Positions 46,276 through 59,200 of a DNA stretch of 64,000 nucleotides are shown piece after piece (the first letter of the stretch is position 1; each line of letters opens with the position of its first letter). The position numbers were made by a program, and so were the translations under genes. This DNA is from Hyperoplus lanceolatus (taxonomy: Eukaryota; Chordata; Actinopteri; Uranoscopiformes; Ammodytidae): contig CM049404.1 in the NCBI GenBank assembly GCA_026929865.2, positions 6,901,001 through 6,965,000 of the forward strand, given 5' to 3'. The notes beneath the pieces are model-generated. The model was not told the origin of the DNA, made no database searches, and worked only from the letters and a program-made list of their open reading frames with translations.

Positions 46276-47101
46276 AAAGCTTATTTAACACTCAAGTAAC
46301 CTTTGAGTACATTTGAGGATATCCCATTGATTACACCTTGGTATTTCAGGGAGTGACACAGCTACAGTCTGTAATTAAAAGAAATATGATATGATAAATC
46401 ACACCAACAAGTTCATAAGACACCAAGCATCACAGAAAACACTGAAAGTGACACATACAGATACTGAAACATTACAAACTGAATGATCTGTACCTTGTAT
46501 TGCAGTAACCTTCACATTAAACAACATGGCCCCAGACTAACCTGCTTTAAACTGAAGCACCTGCCATTGTTGAGAAGTGGTATTCTATAAGAGCTGAACT
46601 GTGGCAAGCTGCCTCATGTTAATGCAGCTACGCAGAGGTCGAGTCCCCCTTGAAACCAACCCTGCGGTACATTTCCTCTGTACTATGCACATTCATATTG
46701 TCACTTCTATGCATCAGGGCATGCTGTATCCAGCATGATTTATGATATGGAACATACTAAGCACAATCGCTGAGGTGATTATACTTATATAACGTTGTGG
46801 TGTGGTTCAGCAAGTTTGCATGCCTATCATACCTTTCATGATAGTCTTATAGGGTGTATGCATTTTCAATTTCAAGTCCACACCTGTGGATAGGTAGGTG
46901 TGATAAGAGAGGTTAATTAAATCGTCAATCATTATTGTTTTTTTTGTTTGTTTTCAATTGAGCTATTCACTCTTATGATTCACACTTACTGTGTGGTTCA
47001 TTTCCACCAGGTAATCTGATCGTATTAGGTACCATTATTAGGTCAATAATTACATCAGAGCACCACCAGCTTCTATTATAGTGCAATTTGTGCTTGATTA
47101 G

Positions 47102-47244
47102 CATCTGTACCGTGCCCTAGCACACCTCTCCCAACTGTGCTCTACCTGAGGAAGTGTACGGTGCCAGAGTACGGAACGGAGTACTCGCACAAGTCAAACT
47201 AACTGGACTTTAGGGGGCAAACATACTTGGGCACGGTACAGATG
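47102..47244. repeat. Short inverted-repeat element, 16-bp perfect arms
   Basis: CATCTGTACCGTGCCC at 47102-47117 is exactly inverted at 47229-47244, with 111 bases between. It is the size of a minimal MITE or hairpin. No target duplication is clear. Confidence 0.6.
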
Positions 47245-48390
47245 GCCTAGTGTGAGTGCGGCCTTAATGCTATCTGCTGGATGTCACTTTTGATAAAACC
47301 TTCTGCTAAATTATATATTTTATTAAAAACATGATGAGGTATTTCTAAGTTACATTTTCATGATGACAATGTACAGTATTAAATGAACAATGTCAAAAAC
47401 AAAAAAGTGTTTGCTTACATTCTGTAAATGTAAAACGCACTGAAAATGATCAGCTGAATGTGCATTCGGCTTCTCATTGTTTAGCTATCTCCGGCTGTAA
47501 CATCACCATTCTCATAAAAAAATGTCAGTGAAAAAACCCAAACACATATGGGGCGGAAGGGCGCTCACTTTGCATACAAAGTCAATGTACAGACGTGAAT
47601 AAACGCAAATTCTTCTCAAAGCACATTTTCACGTTTCGGTGTGAGCATTAAAGAGAATTAATATTTGAACTGCACTTGTCTGCTACTGAGAAGAGAGAGG
47701 GGATTCACATGTCTGGTGGAAAAACCTGTATCTCCATTTTTGGAAATTTTTATTTTTCCTTATAAATGAGTGCTATTGGTCACGCTGCACGTCTGTGTTT
47801 GCGAGTTTTATGACGTTTTAACCAATTAAAAGTATTACAACGAACTTGTGAATTGACGACGCAGGGTTAATTTGTTTTGAGAATACTGTATTTTTTGGTA
47901 TTTCCTGAAAAGTGAGCGTTTTGGACATACTGTACAAGGTTTCTGCCCGACAGCGACAATATGTCAAAGAGGTCACCAAGTGTGATTCTTGTTCATACAT
48001 TCACGACGTAGGCCTAAATGTTTTATGTCAGCACTTCTGGTCTAAAACAATCACTCAATGACCACATAAAAACCTCCACACGGTCAAAACTGAACATCAA
48101 CGTATGATACAATTGGGCTGACTAATGCAGGGCACAGTAGACACTGCAGAGTGATGGACTGACTGTACTTGATGTCTCACAGCTTAATGTGATGACATAC
48201 AGTTCCATTCCACTGTCACTTCTACGTATCACTGACAACCGGGGATAACAAGTGTTTCCTTGTTTTCTTTCCACATATCTCACTACAAAATGATTTAGCG
48301 TGCAGACTTAGAGGGATTACCAAAGTTTTTTTTACTGATCTTCAACTTAAAGTGACTGAAGTGTAATGTTTTTTTGCACTGCCAGACTTT

Positions 48391-49102
48391 GGCCGTGTCC
48401 GGACTGCCATACTAGCGTCCTACATCCAACATACTCACCATCTATATACTACATACTGTCTACTCATAGATCGATTGTGTACGCGAGGTGCGTCGAAACG
48501 TTTTCAGTTGAAGTATACTCAAGCCATGAAGAATATCTTCTTCTTCTTATAAGATTCAGGCCGTTTAGACGCTGTTTAGCGTATAACCGCCCTCTACAGG
48601 TTAGATATTGAACTCGATTTTTACAGTCCTGTGTTCGTCATCTGTGTCTTAGACCTCTTGTTTTATAATTGTGTTTTTTTGAGGCGGAGGATCCCTCCGA
48701 CGCTCTTGGTCCGGCTCATCACATCACTATCAGACTCACATCACTCATTTCACTTCGTAACTCTAATGTTGTTAGGTTTTTATCTTCATCTCTTATCTAT
48801 TGTAAGAGTTTATGAATGACTGCACGTACAGCTGTCAGATCGCGGACCCCAAACAATGTCGTTGCCTAGCAACTTGCTCGAAAATATTTTATTTTCCTGG
48901 GCGGGTAGAATTGACCCAGTGCATTGTGGGGCGGTTGAGTAGGAAAAGTATACAATCGATTCATACCCAAAATCTTCCCGGAAGTTAGTACTCATCCGGG
49001 AATTTCTCACATACCCAAACTCGCATACCCAACCGTCACATACTCAAATTGAAGTCAAAATGAGTATGAGTAGGACGTTAGTATGGCAGTCCGGACACGG
49101 CC
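48391..49102. mobile_element. MITE with GGCCGTGTCCGGACTGCC ends
   Basis: A 712-bp element. Left end GGCCGTGTCCGGACTGCCAT and its complement at 49083-49102, continuing as CATACTA-CGTCCTAC on the inside. TTT flanks both sides, a possible 3-bp target duplication. The interior open frames have no domain. Confidence 0.8.
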
Positions 49103-49372
49103 TTTGATGACGGCGGCAGGAATAACATGCATTTTACTTTTACATATGATCCATGATGATGAAGAGACACGCATAGCAAAAATAACATTGTCAAAATTTA
49201 AAAAAAACTTTTTTCCAGAGGAGCTCATGTCTTACGATGAAGCTGGTACCCTGGACTGATTGTAGCAGTGCTTGTAGACTTGGTGTTGAAGCCATTTAGC
49301 ATGTTTCCTATATTTGTTTATAATGCTATGGTTATTTGGGATATTGTTTGTTTTAGTTCATTGATACGGACT

Positions 49373-49375
<3 letters not shown>

Positions 49376-49409
<34 letters not shown>
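49376..49409. repeat. (GT)n microsatellite
   Basis: An uninterrupted TG run of about 15 units after TATG. Confidence 0.95.
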
Positions 49410-49411
<2 letters not shown>

Positions 49412-49743
49412 ACCTAGGGGTGTGGTGGAGCCGTTTAATTAGGATCAGATGTGCATGCTGAGGAGAGTGTGAAACGCCAAACAATTTTTCAACCACACAT
49501 ACAAACCCTTTCGAAGCCTTGTGTTTGTATTGATGTATTTACCTTTGCCTTACAATAAATAGCAATGATGGACAGCGAGTGCGAGTTGTATTTTACTGAC
49601 CCCTCTTACACTTGGTTACCTCCACTAGGCATGAAGTGCTTGCAGGAGTTTTGCTTGTGTATATTCAGGATGCATGTGTTGTTGCCAGGGTGTGGCTCAT
49701 CTTTCCCACATCTCATTAACAGCCCATGCTTTGATGCTGGTAT

Positions 49744-49768
49744 CACACACACACACACACACACACAA
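49744..49768. repeat. (CA)n microsatellite
   Basis: About 12 CA units; a smaller CACACACACACA run follows at about 49845. Confidence 0.93.
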
Positions 49769-50844
49769 GTGACTGGCCAGAACTCAAATAGATACAATTC
49801 AATGAAAATAATCCATGCTCAAAAATCATTTTCTATGCAGATTCACACACACACAGACAGTCACACAGATCTGCCCTATGTTTGTTTTTCAAGGAAATAA
49901 ATTAAAGAAATATCTGAGTGTCTTGTTTCTGCATTGTCGCTGTCAAGTTCATCACTGACTCCCATTGTGCCAGTTTGCCCTCTGGCTATGTAGTACTGGG
50001 TGTGGTGGCAAAAAGATTAAAGCGGCAGAAGGGTGTGTCACAAGGATTGGCACATTTTCAGAATGCTGATAGAATCCTCTTCAACATTCATGGCCTTGCA
50101 ATAGGAGCAGAACGGTAGTTACTGCAGCATTAAAGTCATTGTCTGCAATATTACTGTGAAAGAAATATAGTGCGTAATAGTATGTAATTAGTAGGACAAT
50201 CACATGTGTTTTTTGCTCTGCATTCTGTCTGTTAGTTTCAAAATAAAACAATGACCATGAGGTTAGAGTGTTAACAGCTGTAATGAGTTGTTTCGCATCA
50301 ACCTTAAAGATTCAGGAGCTGTTTTAATCGTTGTTGCACATTTAACACGTTTAAATAAACTGAGGTAACTACACATATAGTAAGGTTTCAATTGTCAGGT
50401 GCATCGTCAGACAGTTTAGTAAAAAGGGCTATGAGTCTTACACATAGAGAAGGTTGTATTCATGGTGGTTTACCTCATTGAATCTTCCTAATTGATCTAA
50501 AAGGTGTGGCCACCATCATAATCGTCCCTTTATGAAGTGTGGTAGAAAAATTGCCTCTGGCTTGATGGACCCAGTCCACTAACACTCCCTTGTAGTGGCC
50601 TTTGTAGAACAAGGTAGTTTAACTTGTGTCTATGTGAAAGAGAGAGCAGGGAGTAGTATAAATGTGTACAGCAGACATAGTCAACACCACGCCTTAATCG
50701 TAGATAATTTACCACAGCTCTGACTGAACGGACTCTCAAGAATTCAACAGGACCTATTACTTAAAAAGTTAAGGCCACAGCACTGACAAGACAAAAAGTA
50801 TTTAATTTGAAAAAACATGCAAGACGCAATTCACTTGTACTTGC

Positions 50845-50960
50845 ACCTAACATAACCATTGGGAGCCATTTAGGGATCAATGTCTTGACCATAGACACTT
50901 TGACACGTGGAAGGAGGCGGGGGATCGAACTGCCAACACTGCGATCACTGGATACATACA
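50845..50960. repeat. Fragment of a fish interspersed repeat
   Basis: GTCTTGACCATAGACACTTTGACA...GGAGGCGGGGGATCGAACTG-CCAAC is a diverged form of the common fish string 'CTTGCCCAAGGACACTTCGACA...GGGGATCGAACC'. No ends defined. Confidence 0.5.
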
Positions 50961-53900
50961 TTATAAGTGTTCTGTGTTAGAGCATGTCTCTGATGCTGTA
51001 ACGTGTGTTAAGTGGTTTGATCTTTAGTGCATTGCCTAGAGGAGACATATACCCATAAACAAATTATTACAATTATCAGTTGGGAGGATGAAAGATTCAA
51101 CCTTCAGTAAGGAGTATTATTTTCGCTTGGTTTATTCGAGCAGCTGCTATGGCACAAAATGAATGAGCCAGAACACGTCAAAACACAAATGGTCTCTATA
51201 GTAGCTTAGAAAACAATGAATGGGATTGCCAGTGGTTCCTCATGCTTACAAGGTTGAGCATAATGATTCAAATCAAGTGCAAACTTCAGTCTTGATTCAT
51301 GTTCAGCTCTTTTTTTGTGTCATAAAGAACTTGGAAATGATACCAATCCATTAGGCTCAGTTTAGACCTACAGGGAATCAGGATTATTTTGTTGGCTTTA
51401 ATTGGCCTAACAAGATCCAACAAACAAGCTCCCTATGGGTCATGAGAATGTTGTTTTTGCCCTTATTTGTAATTATTGAGACTATTCGTTTAGGGCCCAG
51501 GTTTTTGTATTGTAATGTGGTTTTTAGTAAAGATGATACAGAATTGTAATATGTGTGGTCTCTAGAGCATATACAAGATAGTGGACTGAATTCAAATATT
51601 TGGGCACGGCTTCTTATTATAACCATTAATGAAATGACTAAGGTGAACGAACCAAACAATAAGTAGTTGGAGGTGGGAGATGTAGCTTCAGTCTTCTGGC
51701 CCTTGTCAAAAAGCACTTTGCAGCAACTTGTCAACTTGTAACCTCACAGCTGCTTACTTTAACCTGTACATTTAAAACAAAAAAAAACTTTATCTAAGTA
51801 ATTAATAATATTATTCTGATTAAAGAGAGACTCTGTTGTCTAATGAACTGCGCTAATGTTGCCTCATGTTCTCATTGTTTGCAATCGGTTCATATACACT
51901 GCCAGGCCAAAAGAAAGTGTCAATTCGTTCAAAAATCAACAAGGGTTCTCCGGAGAACATATTCTCCAACTTTAACGTCAAAACACAAGACACTGAAATA
52001 GGAAAGGCTCATAAACTATGTCACTAATTAACTGACTTATTCACAAGACAAGTTGGCGTCAAGGTTTCTGAACCCTCAGTCTGCATTAGTCTACACATAT
52101 CTTATATAGGTTTTATTTATTGAATGCACAATGCAGAAGCCTTTTGGACACTGCAAGATCAGCAGATACAAACTAGAATCATACCAAATGGCTTAAGAAG
52201 AACTGGTGCATAATACAAAACAATCATGTGATTTTATGTGTTGAAGAGATGACATGGTGCTCTCTAATGCATCTAAATGGGCTTGTCTAACCTGAGTGGA
52301 CCACTAAGGCGTGGCACACACGGTGAATTACTAAATACATGTCCTTGTCCTGGCCAAGACAAACAGCAAACATAATTTAACATGTAAAGCATAGCACCAT
52401 ACTGGAGGTTGCCGTCGAGTGTGACCCCCCAGATACAGTGAAGGATCACATTTTAACATTATATAATGCTATTGTGTGCTGATTGGCTCTAGAGTATGGC
52501 AAGTATTGCATGTCAGAGTCAACTCATCCTCATTTAATTACTATTTTTTTTCTTTCTCAGCAGTCCCTCCTGCCAAGTTTCAGTAGAGTAAACTCCCATC
52601 TCAAGGCTGGTTCTCACAGAGAAAATGAGCTTGTGAACATTCCATCGCATGTGCTGACTAGAGCGCCTGAAATGTCACCTGTCAGATCAAATGCAAATCC
52701 TGTACGACATCTGCGGGTGCCACTGCCTTTATGGAGAGAGGTGAAAAGTATTTCATATCCTTTAAGTTGTCTTCTGATGACAAGTACACCGTGCTCTTTT
52801 TGAAAAGGTTATAAGTACATTGCTGAAGCCTCAATTTTTGACACATCAATTATTGTTTTTGCAGGAGGGATTTCTACCTCAGATGATGATGTTTTTTAAA
52901 GACATCATGTATATACAGCAAAAAGTTCCAACTTCCTTTGTGTTGTTTGGTTATTGTCATATTGTAAATGCTGTAAGGTAGTTTAATTTTAAAACAAAGC
53001 TTCATATCTTATAAGCTCCTTATAGGTTTTGTATGCAACATTCATTAAATACATTTATTTTATTATATTCAAGAAATGTCTGTGCAGTTCCCTGGCATCT
53101 GAACCAAATCTCCCCAAACTAAACGTTGAGTGAGTGGATAGGAATTACTCACTGGGCCCAGGATTTTGTCAGTACTATGTCACAAACTGACCTGATCCAG
53201 TTTAAACAATATCATTATCCAAGAGATATGCGTCCTCTTTTGTCATTACAGTGGGACACATAGGCTTATTTAACAATGCATAACAATATAATAATTTGTG
53301 TTTAAACTATTTGATTATATAACTATATTACTGTATTTCACACATTTATAAACTTGCTGCTGACATGGTTATTGGTATGGTATTGCTCTGCAATCTTTGC
53401 TCGCCAAACGTCTTCAAATGCACATACTTTGATTAAAAAATAAATCAGTACTCTCCCCGTATTCCTGTCCCTAGCCAGCTAAGATTTTGAATCTCTGTAT
53501 CTGCCTGGTTCCCCTTTTAGATATTAAGCATTTCAGGATCTCATTGTTTTTTTAATGGTAATTGGAACAAAGCATTATAACAGAGCAAATCATTTTGGGT
53601 GCTCTACAGTTACAAATATGAATGGATGTAGCCATGTTGCTACCACTGCATGAATCCACAGTGATTCAGTCCCCCTATCCTAATTCACTGAAATAAACCC
53701 TACGTTTTCTCAACACTAGCCCAATCATGCAGTCTGCTATAAGCGTGCCCAATCAGTCTCGTAATAAATGGAAAGCGATGGCAGCTGATCGTGTTTGGAA
53801 GGGCCTCCCTTTAAAAGGTGACAACTGTGCTAGTTTTCCTTGGCCTTTGAGTGAAATGATGAAGCTTGTGTCTACAGAGCTGTGGTCTAGGACTGGTTGG

Positions 53901-54653
53901 TCTCAATGCTCATTGTGGCCAGCCAGGTCTTAATGAACACATTTAGTTGACCAGCATTAACCATACATAAACTGTGCTGTTATTTGATATTGGAGCAACT
54001 GCAGATTCACCAACAATCAATGGCAACATTTTTTGCAGAAATGAAAATATTTCTACAATAGGTTTCCTCCAACACATGTATACATAATGCAAGGATAACA
54101 TTCAGTTGCACAGTTGTATGTCTTCTAGAGAGTATAAAAGTGAGAGTGAATACTGACATTTTCTTTTTGGGTGTGACTCAGTTGTGCCCTAAAGCTAATT
54201 AAGATGCTACTACAGGATATAGACTGGAAAGCCAACACCTATACTAGAGCAGCCAAGATGAGTTTGAACAAGTATCAACTGTTCCATTTCTGGCAGAACA
54301 AGAATTTGCATCTACTTATTAGCTCACAATGTTCTTTTAGCTGCAAGCTGATGCAAAATGAATTACAGTTTTAAAGTGGAAATGTTGAAAAGGGACGATA
54401 AATAATGTTACTAGGAGTGTCACTACTCAAAAAGGCTGTGACAATTACTGAACGTTGGTGATCCTAGCAAATCATCGTTAGTCATAGTGGTATGAGCACT
54501 GAAGATAGTACGTGCCGTGCCCGCAAGCACCTAGCCTACTGTACAAGCTGCAGGCCTGAACAGATGTTTATCAGGATGATGGAATTAAACTAATAACTCT
54601 GGAATTTGAGACTTATTTCTTGTGTGTTTCTTTATCTATTTATCCTTAGATAC
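50961..54653. other. Intergenic, nothing recognised
   Basis: About 3.7 kb of AT-rich sequence upstream of the keratin region. No coding frame with domain-like composition, and no paired inverted repeats noticed. Confidence 0.4.
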
Positions 54654-55320
54654 TAGGGGTGGGAATCTCTTGGCACCTCACGATGCGATTCCGATTCCGA
54701 GGTCAACAATTCGATTTAAATCGATTCTCAATGCATATCGATGCAATTTTTTTTTACTTACATACCTATGTGTGATTTTCAAAACTATATTTATATACAC
54801 ATCTGAGTTTGCTACTCAGAGTTTGCTAATCACTTCCTATTTTTGTGATGATCATTAAATACAATCAACAGATGAATTACCTTCTCTAATATTGTATTAG
54901 AGAAAATGCTTTTCTTGTCACAAATATGACTTTCTATGACCAGTGCAATAATCAATGCAGCTTTCAACACAATATGGAAGTATGTAAAAACTAAACCGAT
55001 TCAGTTGAATTTTCTTTCTACTCTGATGAATCATGTTTCTATAGGATTTCTATTCTATGATTTTCTATGTCATTTCAACACATTGTGCAAAAAATTATGG
55101 CTTGGAATTCAGCTCTCATTACAAAAACGTAAACAGACACAAAGCCAGTGCAGGTCATATGGGTTTGTTGCTCTCTGCCCTTTTGTCGCCACTTTTAACA
55201 ACTCGCACTTGTGTGATGTGCATGCGCAGTAAATCGATTATTAACTTTTATGAATCGATTCGGAATCGTTCGAGAGATAATCGTGATTAATTGGAAAATC
55301 GATTATTTTTCCCACCCCTA
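54654..55320. mobile_element. hAT MITE with 8-bp target duplication TTAGATAC
   Basis: A 667-bp element with ends TAGGGGTGGGAA / CCCACCCCTA, flanked by TTAGATAC at 54646-54653 and 55321-55328. Sub-terminal regions are rich in ATCGATT words in both halves (AATCGATTCTCAATGCATAT, ATCGATTCGGAATCG). No transposase frame. Confidence 0.93.
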
Positions 55321-55328
55321 TTAGATAC

Positions 55329-56160
55329 TCACTTAATTTCTCCCACAATATCACCTTTTTATGCACCCGATATCTTTTTTTCAATGCTTAATGGTCTTCA
55401 CTCTAAAATAATGTCAAATTAGTTTGCCAGTTTTAGCCTTCTAGACGGCAAGTGTACTGGAGCTACTCTGTGTGTATCTATCTAATTCTCTGCAGAGGGA
55501 AAGTACCTTGCCACTCGCTGGAAACTTAAGAAGAATCCCACCAATTGAATGTTTTGGCATACATATCTGAGAATATATGATGATGTAATTCACCTTGGGT
55601 ATCAAAAGGTGTTTTCACTTTTCATGGTCAACTGCCTCAAACCCAAAACTCTCACTGATTGTGTTGCAGGTTGCTTTAAGTTCGCCCCAAATGAGACAAA
55701 AAGAAGAAATATATATGATCTTTTTTATTATCATGCAAAAAAATCATATGTATTTGCTTGATACAAACTTTTACATCTTCAGGAATCGATGCATACATAA
55801 AATGCAGTTAAATGCATACTTACAGTGAATAGGATAACACACTTAATATTCATATAATATCTATAGTTTTGAGAAGATCAAAAGCAGAAAGTGGTGGATC
55901 AGTGAGTAAAGAGGTCCCCCACCCAGCTCATCAAGTAAATGTATTTTCCAACATGTCTTCCTCCCCTATCATCCTGGGCTGTGATGCCGTTCCCCTATGA
56001 GCATCTGGGTGTGTCAAGCCCGTGATCACCTTACATGGGTGGCACGGTTACCTGTCTGACAGGCTGAGCTGCTCCAAACCAATCTCCTTACCTGCGAGTG
56101 CACATTAATTGGATGAGGATTGAGGGGAGGTGGAGCGCACTGGGACCTCCCTCAACAGTC
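55329..56160. other. Upstream flank of the keratin gene
   Basis: About 0.8 kb with no repeat recognised. The last 250 bases are less AT-rich and presumably contain proximal promoter elements, but none can be assigned with confidence apart from the TATA-like box listed separately. Confidence 0.4.
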
Positions 56161-56167
56161 TGAAACG

Positions 56168-56176
56168 GATAAAAAT
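56168..56176 (+). promoter_or_regulatory. TATA-like box of the keratin gene
   Basis: GATAAAAAT lies 100 bases upstream of the keratin start codon. A start site about 30 bases downstream (near 56198) would give a 5' leader of roughly 80 bases, normal for keratin genes. Inferred by position and sequence only. Confidence 0.55.
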
Positions 56177-56275
56177 CCATCACGGACAGGGAGAAGGTAC
56201 TTAGAGGGACTTGACTCTCCTCTTCGTGTGCTCTGCTAAACCTTTTCACCTTCTGCTCCTCTTACCAAAGCAGCC

Positions 56276-59200
56276 ATGAAACAGAGTACTATGAGCATGA
56301 AGAGTTCCAGCAGGAGCAGCTATGGCGGAGGAGGAGGAGGAGGCGGCTATGGCGGAGGCGGCGGTGCCCGCGGGTCCTCAAGATCTGCCATCGTTGGCGG
56401 CAGGTCGCAAATGTCGACAGCCAGCATGTCAACCTCAATGCTTAGGTCAGGCCTCGGAATGAGTTATGTCGGTATCGCTGCCACTCCAGTTAGCAGTTTT
56501 GGTGGCGGAGGAGGAGGAGGTGGAGGCTTCGGCGGCGGTGGCGGCGGTGGTTTCGGCGGTGGTGGCGGCATGATGATGGGGGGCCCAATTACACCCGTCC
56601 AGTTCAACCAGAGCCTGCTGACCCCCTTCAACATTTCCATCGACCCGCAAATCTCGACTGTCCGTACCGAAGAGAAAAATCAGATCATGACCCTGAACAA
56701 CCGCTTTGCCTCCTTCATTGATAAGGTGAGTGGGCCCTTTTCTTTCAGTGACTGGAACAGCTTCTGTATGAAAATGTATGCGGTGAAATATGTTTGCTTT
56801 TAAACATACCATACAAAATCATATACATACATCATAATCCATAATGGTTTTGGTGTTAGATATTAAGTTACTTGAGGTTTTAAATAAATATATTTTGAAT
56901 GAAACTGAGGAACATCAAAACATGAGGAAAATATTAGGCCATGCACAGAGCAGAACAAGTTATATCTGCAAGTGTGAATGGCTGACAAACTGCCTCGATA
57001 CCTGGGCTCATTAAAAATTACACAGAAACTGAATCCAACATCAATTATGTGCATTCTTAAGCTAGGGTTAACTCTGACTGATACTACCAGTAAATATAGT
57101 ATGGGTATAAATATGATGTAGTCAGTCATCCAAAACTGCTTGCTAGGCACCTCTGATCTCAAATTGTTGTGTTTACTGTGTTTAAGCTAGCAGCTGTCTC
57201 TGCATAGTGTGAGGCAAGAGAGGTGTCCAGTAACTGGTGGCTCTCAGTAGGGGGGAAGAGGATGGGATATGTTACAGTAGTTGAGTTTTGAATCTACTCA
57301 TGCACACTTTAATGTAAAAAGATAACCACACCCTGTTGGAACATGCTTAGAAAGCTTTTTCTGCATATACCTCTAACGCCTGTCACACAGGTGATCTGAT
57401 CCAGTCTTGTTCATTCAGAATTCTTCTTATTAAATTCTTCTAAGTTAAATATTGTGCAATAAAGCATTCAAACTTGTACCTTTATAAATACGAACTATAA
57501 GAATCAAAATTCTCATTATTAAATATGTATTGACACTTCCTTTAATATTTATATGAAATCAAAATATTACTCAAGCCTTTAAAGAATCATCACTCAGTGG
57601 ATAAGGCAGTGAATAGCCTCGGGCATCTAACAATAATTACTGAGGGTTGTGGCAGGCAAGTTGGCTCAGTTAAAGTATGTATCCTTGAGGCGAGGGAGCG
57701 GTAAGGACAGAGGTTGGATGGGAGGGGCTGGGCTGAGGTGTGGCACCATACACCTTACCTGGCCTTTAAAAAAAAAAAAGTTACAGGTACTCACATACAC
57801 ACCCAAAAAAGAGGGATGGGCTCCAGGGTTCATAACCGGATGGCAGAGCATTTAACTTGCATGCATGTTCTGTCTCCAAAGAACATGCTTTGAAACACTT
57901 TTCTGCAAATTATGGTCTGGTTATCATCTGTACAGCTCAGCTACATCAACTATGCTATGCCAAGAGAATCCACTACGGAGAATGTCTATAAAATCCATGC
58001 CTCGAGGGGTATTTTAATTCATCAGCTGCCATTATTGGTGCATACAAATGCTTCTTGTGAGTGAAAGTCACACAGAGGTGTGGCTTCGATGGATCACCCA
58101 AGTAAAGTAAAACAAAGAAGACAAACATCTTCGTTACCTCCGTGTGAGCATGCCTAATCATGATGAACCGGCACAAAACATGTAATCTATCTATTTGCTG
58201 AAAATGATCCAATGAAACTGCTTATGCCACACCAATCTATAGGTGTTGTCTTATGCTGTTCTATAGACAAATGATTATATCATCTGATTGATAACGTTTT
58301 GTAGTCATATTCAATGTGATGCCTGTCCCCAGGTGACAGTGAATCTAAACTTGGCCAATCGTTTTTCCCTTTTTCAGGTCCGCTTCCTGGAACAGCAGAA
58401 CAAAATGCTGGAGACCAAGTGTAGCTTGCTTGAACAGCAAGCAGGTGGCGGAGCAAGCAGTGGCAAACGCTCCAACGCAGAGACCATGTTCGAGGCGTAC
58501 ATTTCCAACCTGCGCAGACAGCTGGATGGGCTCGGCAACGAGAAGGTAAAACTGGAGTCAGAGCTGAGGAACATGCAGAACCAGGTAGAGGACTTCAAGA
58601 ACAAGTGAGTTCATACCATCACAAGAAAACCAAGTATGTCTCGACTTTTGAACAGCTGACCCACAGAAGTGACAAATCAGCTAATTGTCTCACCTTTTTC
58701 TGTCAGATATGAAGAGGAAATCAACAGGCGCGCTGGTGTGGAGAATGACTTTGTGCTCCTCAAGAAGGTGAGAGTGGATCTGCAATTGTAAAAGCCTGCC
58801 TTTTCACCATGTCATTAACAACAGCAGACCAAATTATTGCTTTCGCCCTGACCCGTCACCCATGCAAGCCTCTTCCTTCTTCTCCACTTACAGGATGTAG
58901 ATGCTGCTTACATGAACAAGGTTGAGCTTGAGGCAAGGGTTGACTGCCTTCAGGATGAGATTAACTTCCTCAGAGCTCTCTTTGAAGCGGTAATACAATT
59001 GTACCCCACCTATATATATTTTCATCTTTAACGAAAGCAAAAGAGATGTTGTACCACTTTTCTTCAAACTTTTAATTTTTAATAAAAGAACATACTTTAT
59101 CTCTTGTGCAGGACATGGCAGAAATGGCGGGAAATGTCAAGGACACCTTAGTCATTGTGGAGATGGACAACAACCGTGGCCTAGACATGGACTCCATCGT

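Noticed and set aside
56447-56812. Minus-strand frame opposite keratin exon 1
   Set aside because: A shadow of the Gly-rich coding strand.
57649-57855. Open frame in keratin intron 1
   Set aside because: Contains a poly-A/Lys run, no domain, lies inside an intron.
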